This document shows positions 63,611 through 64,000 of a stretch of 64,000 nucleotides of DNA, piece by piece. The number at the start of each line of letters is the position of its first letter. The stretch's first letter is position 1. The notes under the pieces are model-generated. The model did no database searches. It saw only the letters and a list, made by a program, of their open reading frames with translations, and was not told the origin of the DNA. The stretch covers positions 7,564,001 through 7,628,000 of the forward strand of contig NZ_CP050975.2 of NCBI RefSeq assembly GCF_012273515.2. Direction: 5' to 3'. Source of the stretch: Streptomyces sp. RPA4-2 (GTDB taxonomy: Bacteria; Actinomycetota; Actinomycetes; Streptomycetales; Streptomycetaceae). A program made the position numbers and the translations under genes.

Positions 63611-64000
63611 GTGTCCGCAGGATCCGTCAGCGCCGACAGCTTCGTGCGCGAGAGCCTCGCCGTCCTCGACGGCATCACCGCGTCCGCCCGCGACGACGTG
63701 CGGCGCGCCGCCGAGCTGATCGCGGACTGTGTACGCGCGGACGGCGTCGTCCAGGCCTTCGGCACCGGGCACTCACAGGCCCTCGTGCTCGAAATCGCGG
63801 GCCGGGCCGGGGGGTTGGTGCCGACCAACCGGCTGAGCATCGCCGACCTGGTGCTGTACGGCGGGGAGCGGCCGGACGTTCTCGCCGATCCGCTCCTGGA
63901 GCGGCAGTCCGGTGTCGCCGCCCGGATCTACGCGCTCGTGGAGCCGCGGCCCGAGGACCTCTTCGTCATCGTCTCCAACTCGGGCGTCAACAACGTGGTC
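63611..64000 (+). CDS. SIS-domain sugar-phosphate protein (UPF0309-like), partial
   Basis: 130 codons to the window edge from a GTG seven bases after GGGGAG. VVQAFGTGHSQALVLEIAGRAGG is the first SIS phosphate-binding loop, LFVIVSNSGVNNVV the second. Stand-alone SIS proteins of this type isomerise or hydrolyse aminosugar phosphates. It is divergent from the RpiR regulator. The 3' end is not in the window. Confidence 0.87.
   Translation, partial: MSAGSVSADSFVRESLAVLDGITASARDDVRRAAELIADCVRADGVVQAFGTGHSQALVLEIAGRAGGLVPTNRLSIADLVLYGGERPDVLADPLLERQSGVAARIYALVEPRPEDLFVIVSNSGVNNVV

Overview
The window is a piece of a Streptomyces (or very close actinomycete) chromosome. Third-position GC is very high, GTG starts are common, and genes often overlap by ATGA or GTGA. 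Gene order matches, as far as I remember it, the S. coelicolor SCO674x-SCO680x region (hopanoid cluster, conservons, tdh-kbl). Family calls rest on reading the proteins by eye; no search was run.

Layout. 1-7482: a Tex N-terminus, an SCO6745-like protein, two DJ-1/PfpI genes (one fused to an AraC-type domain), a crotonase-fold protein, an anti-sigma-type ATPase, isopentenyl-diphosphate isomerase (idi), a methyltransferase and a CDF metal exporter. 7619-16008: a UDP-sugar epimerase diverging from a seven-gene operon with two CDP-alcohol phosphotransferases, a cytidylyltransferase-like protein, an sn-glycerol-1-phosphate dehydrogenase-like enzyme, a GT2 glycosyltransferase and a Wzm/Wzt-type ABC exporter. 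This looks like an uncharacterised phospho-polyol/glycopolymer pathway. 16296-29357: the hopanoid operon hpnC-hpnD-small ORF-hpnE-polyprenyl synthase-shc-hpnG-hpnH-ispG-dxs-hpnO. It carries its own isoprenoid supply genes and the side-chain steps to aminobacteriohopanetriol.

29530-37963: an XRE/cupin regulator with two operator-like dyads and a tiny membrane protein, a tyrosine phosphatase, a LysM-M23 hydrolase behind a clear ydaO (c-di-AMP) riboswitch, an SGNH hydrolase, a TetR regulator, a Leu/Val-type dehydrogenase and an MBL-fold hydrolase next to a 26-bp perfect inverted repeat. 38319-42478: a conservon (CvnA-B-C-D plus GAF protein). 42699-50511: an oxidoreductase, tdh-kbl threonine catabolism, LysR, XRE-cupin, GNAT, YjbR and MFS genes. 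50949-52685: a split transketolase. 52840: tRNA-Pro(GGG). 53322-57189: a second conservon ending in a CYP157-like P450 without an ExxR motif.

57223-60197: probably the most novel locus. A tryptophan prenyltransferase (DMATS) and a tryptophanase form one uninterrupted 863-codon reading frame, behind a leader that holds a terminator inside a short ORF whose stop overlaps the DMATS start. The predicted outcome is a dimethylallyl-indole. The window ends with a NUDIX-like protein, an N-acetylglucosamine-kinase-like protein carrying an in-frame minisatellite, an RpiR/MurR regulator and a truncated SIS-domain gene, which together look like an amino-sugar catabolic locus.
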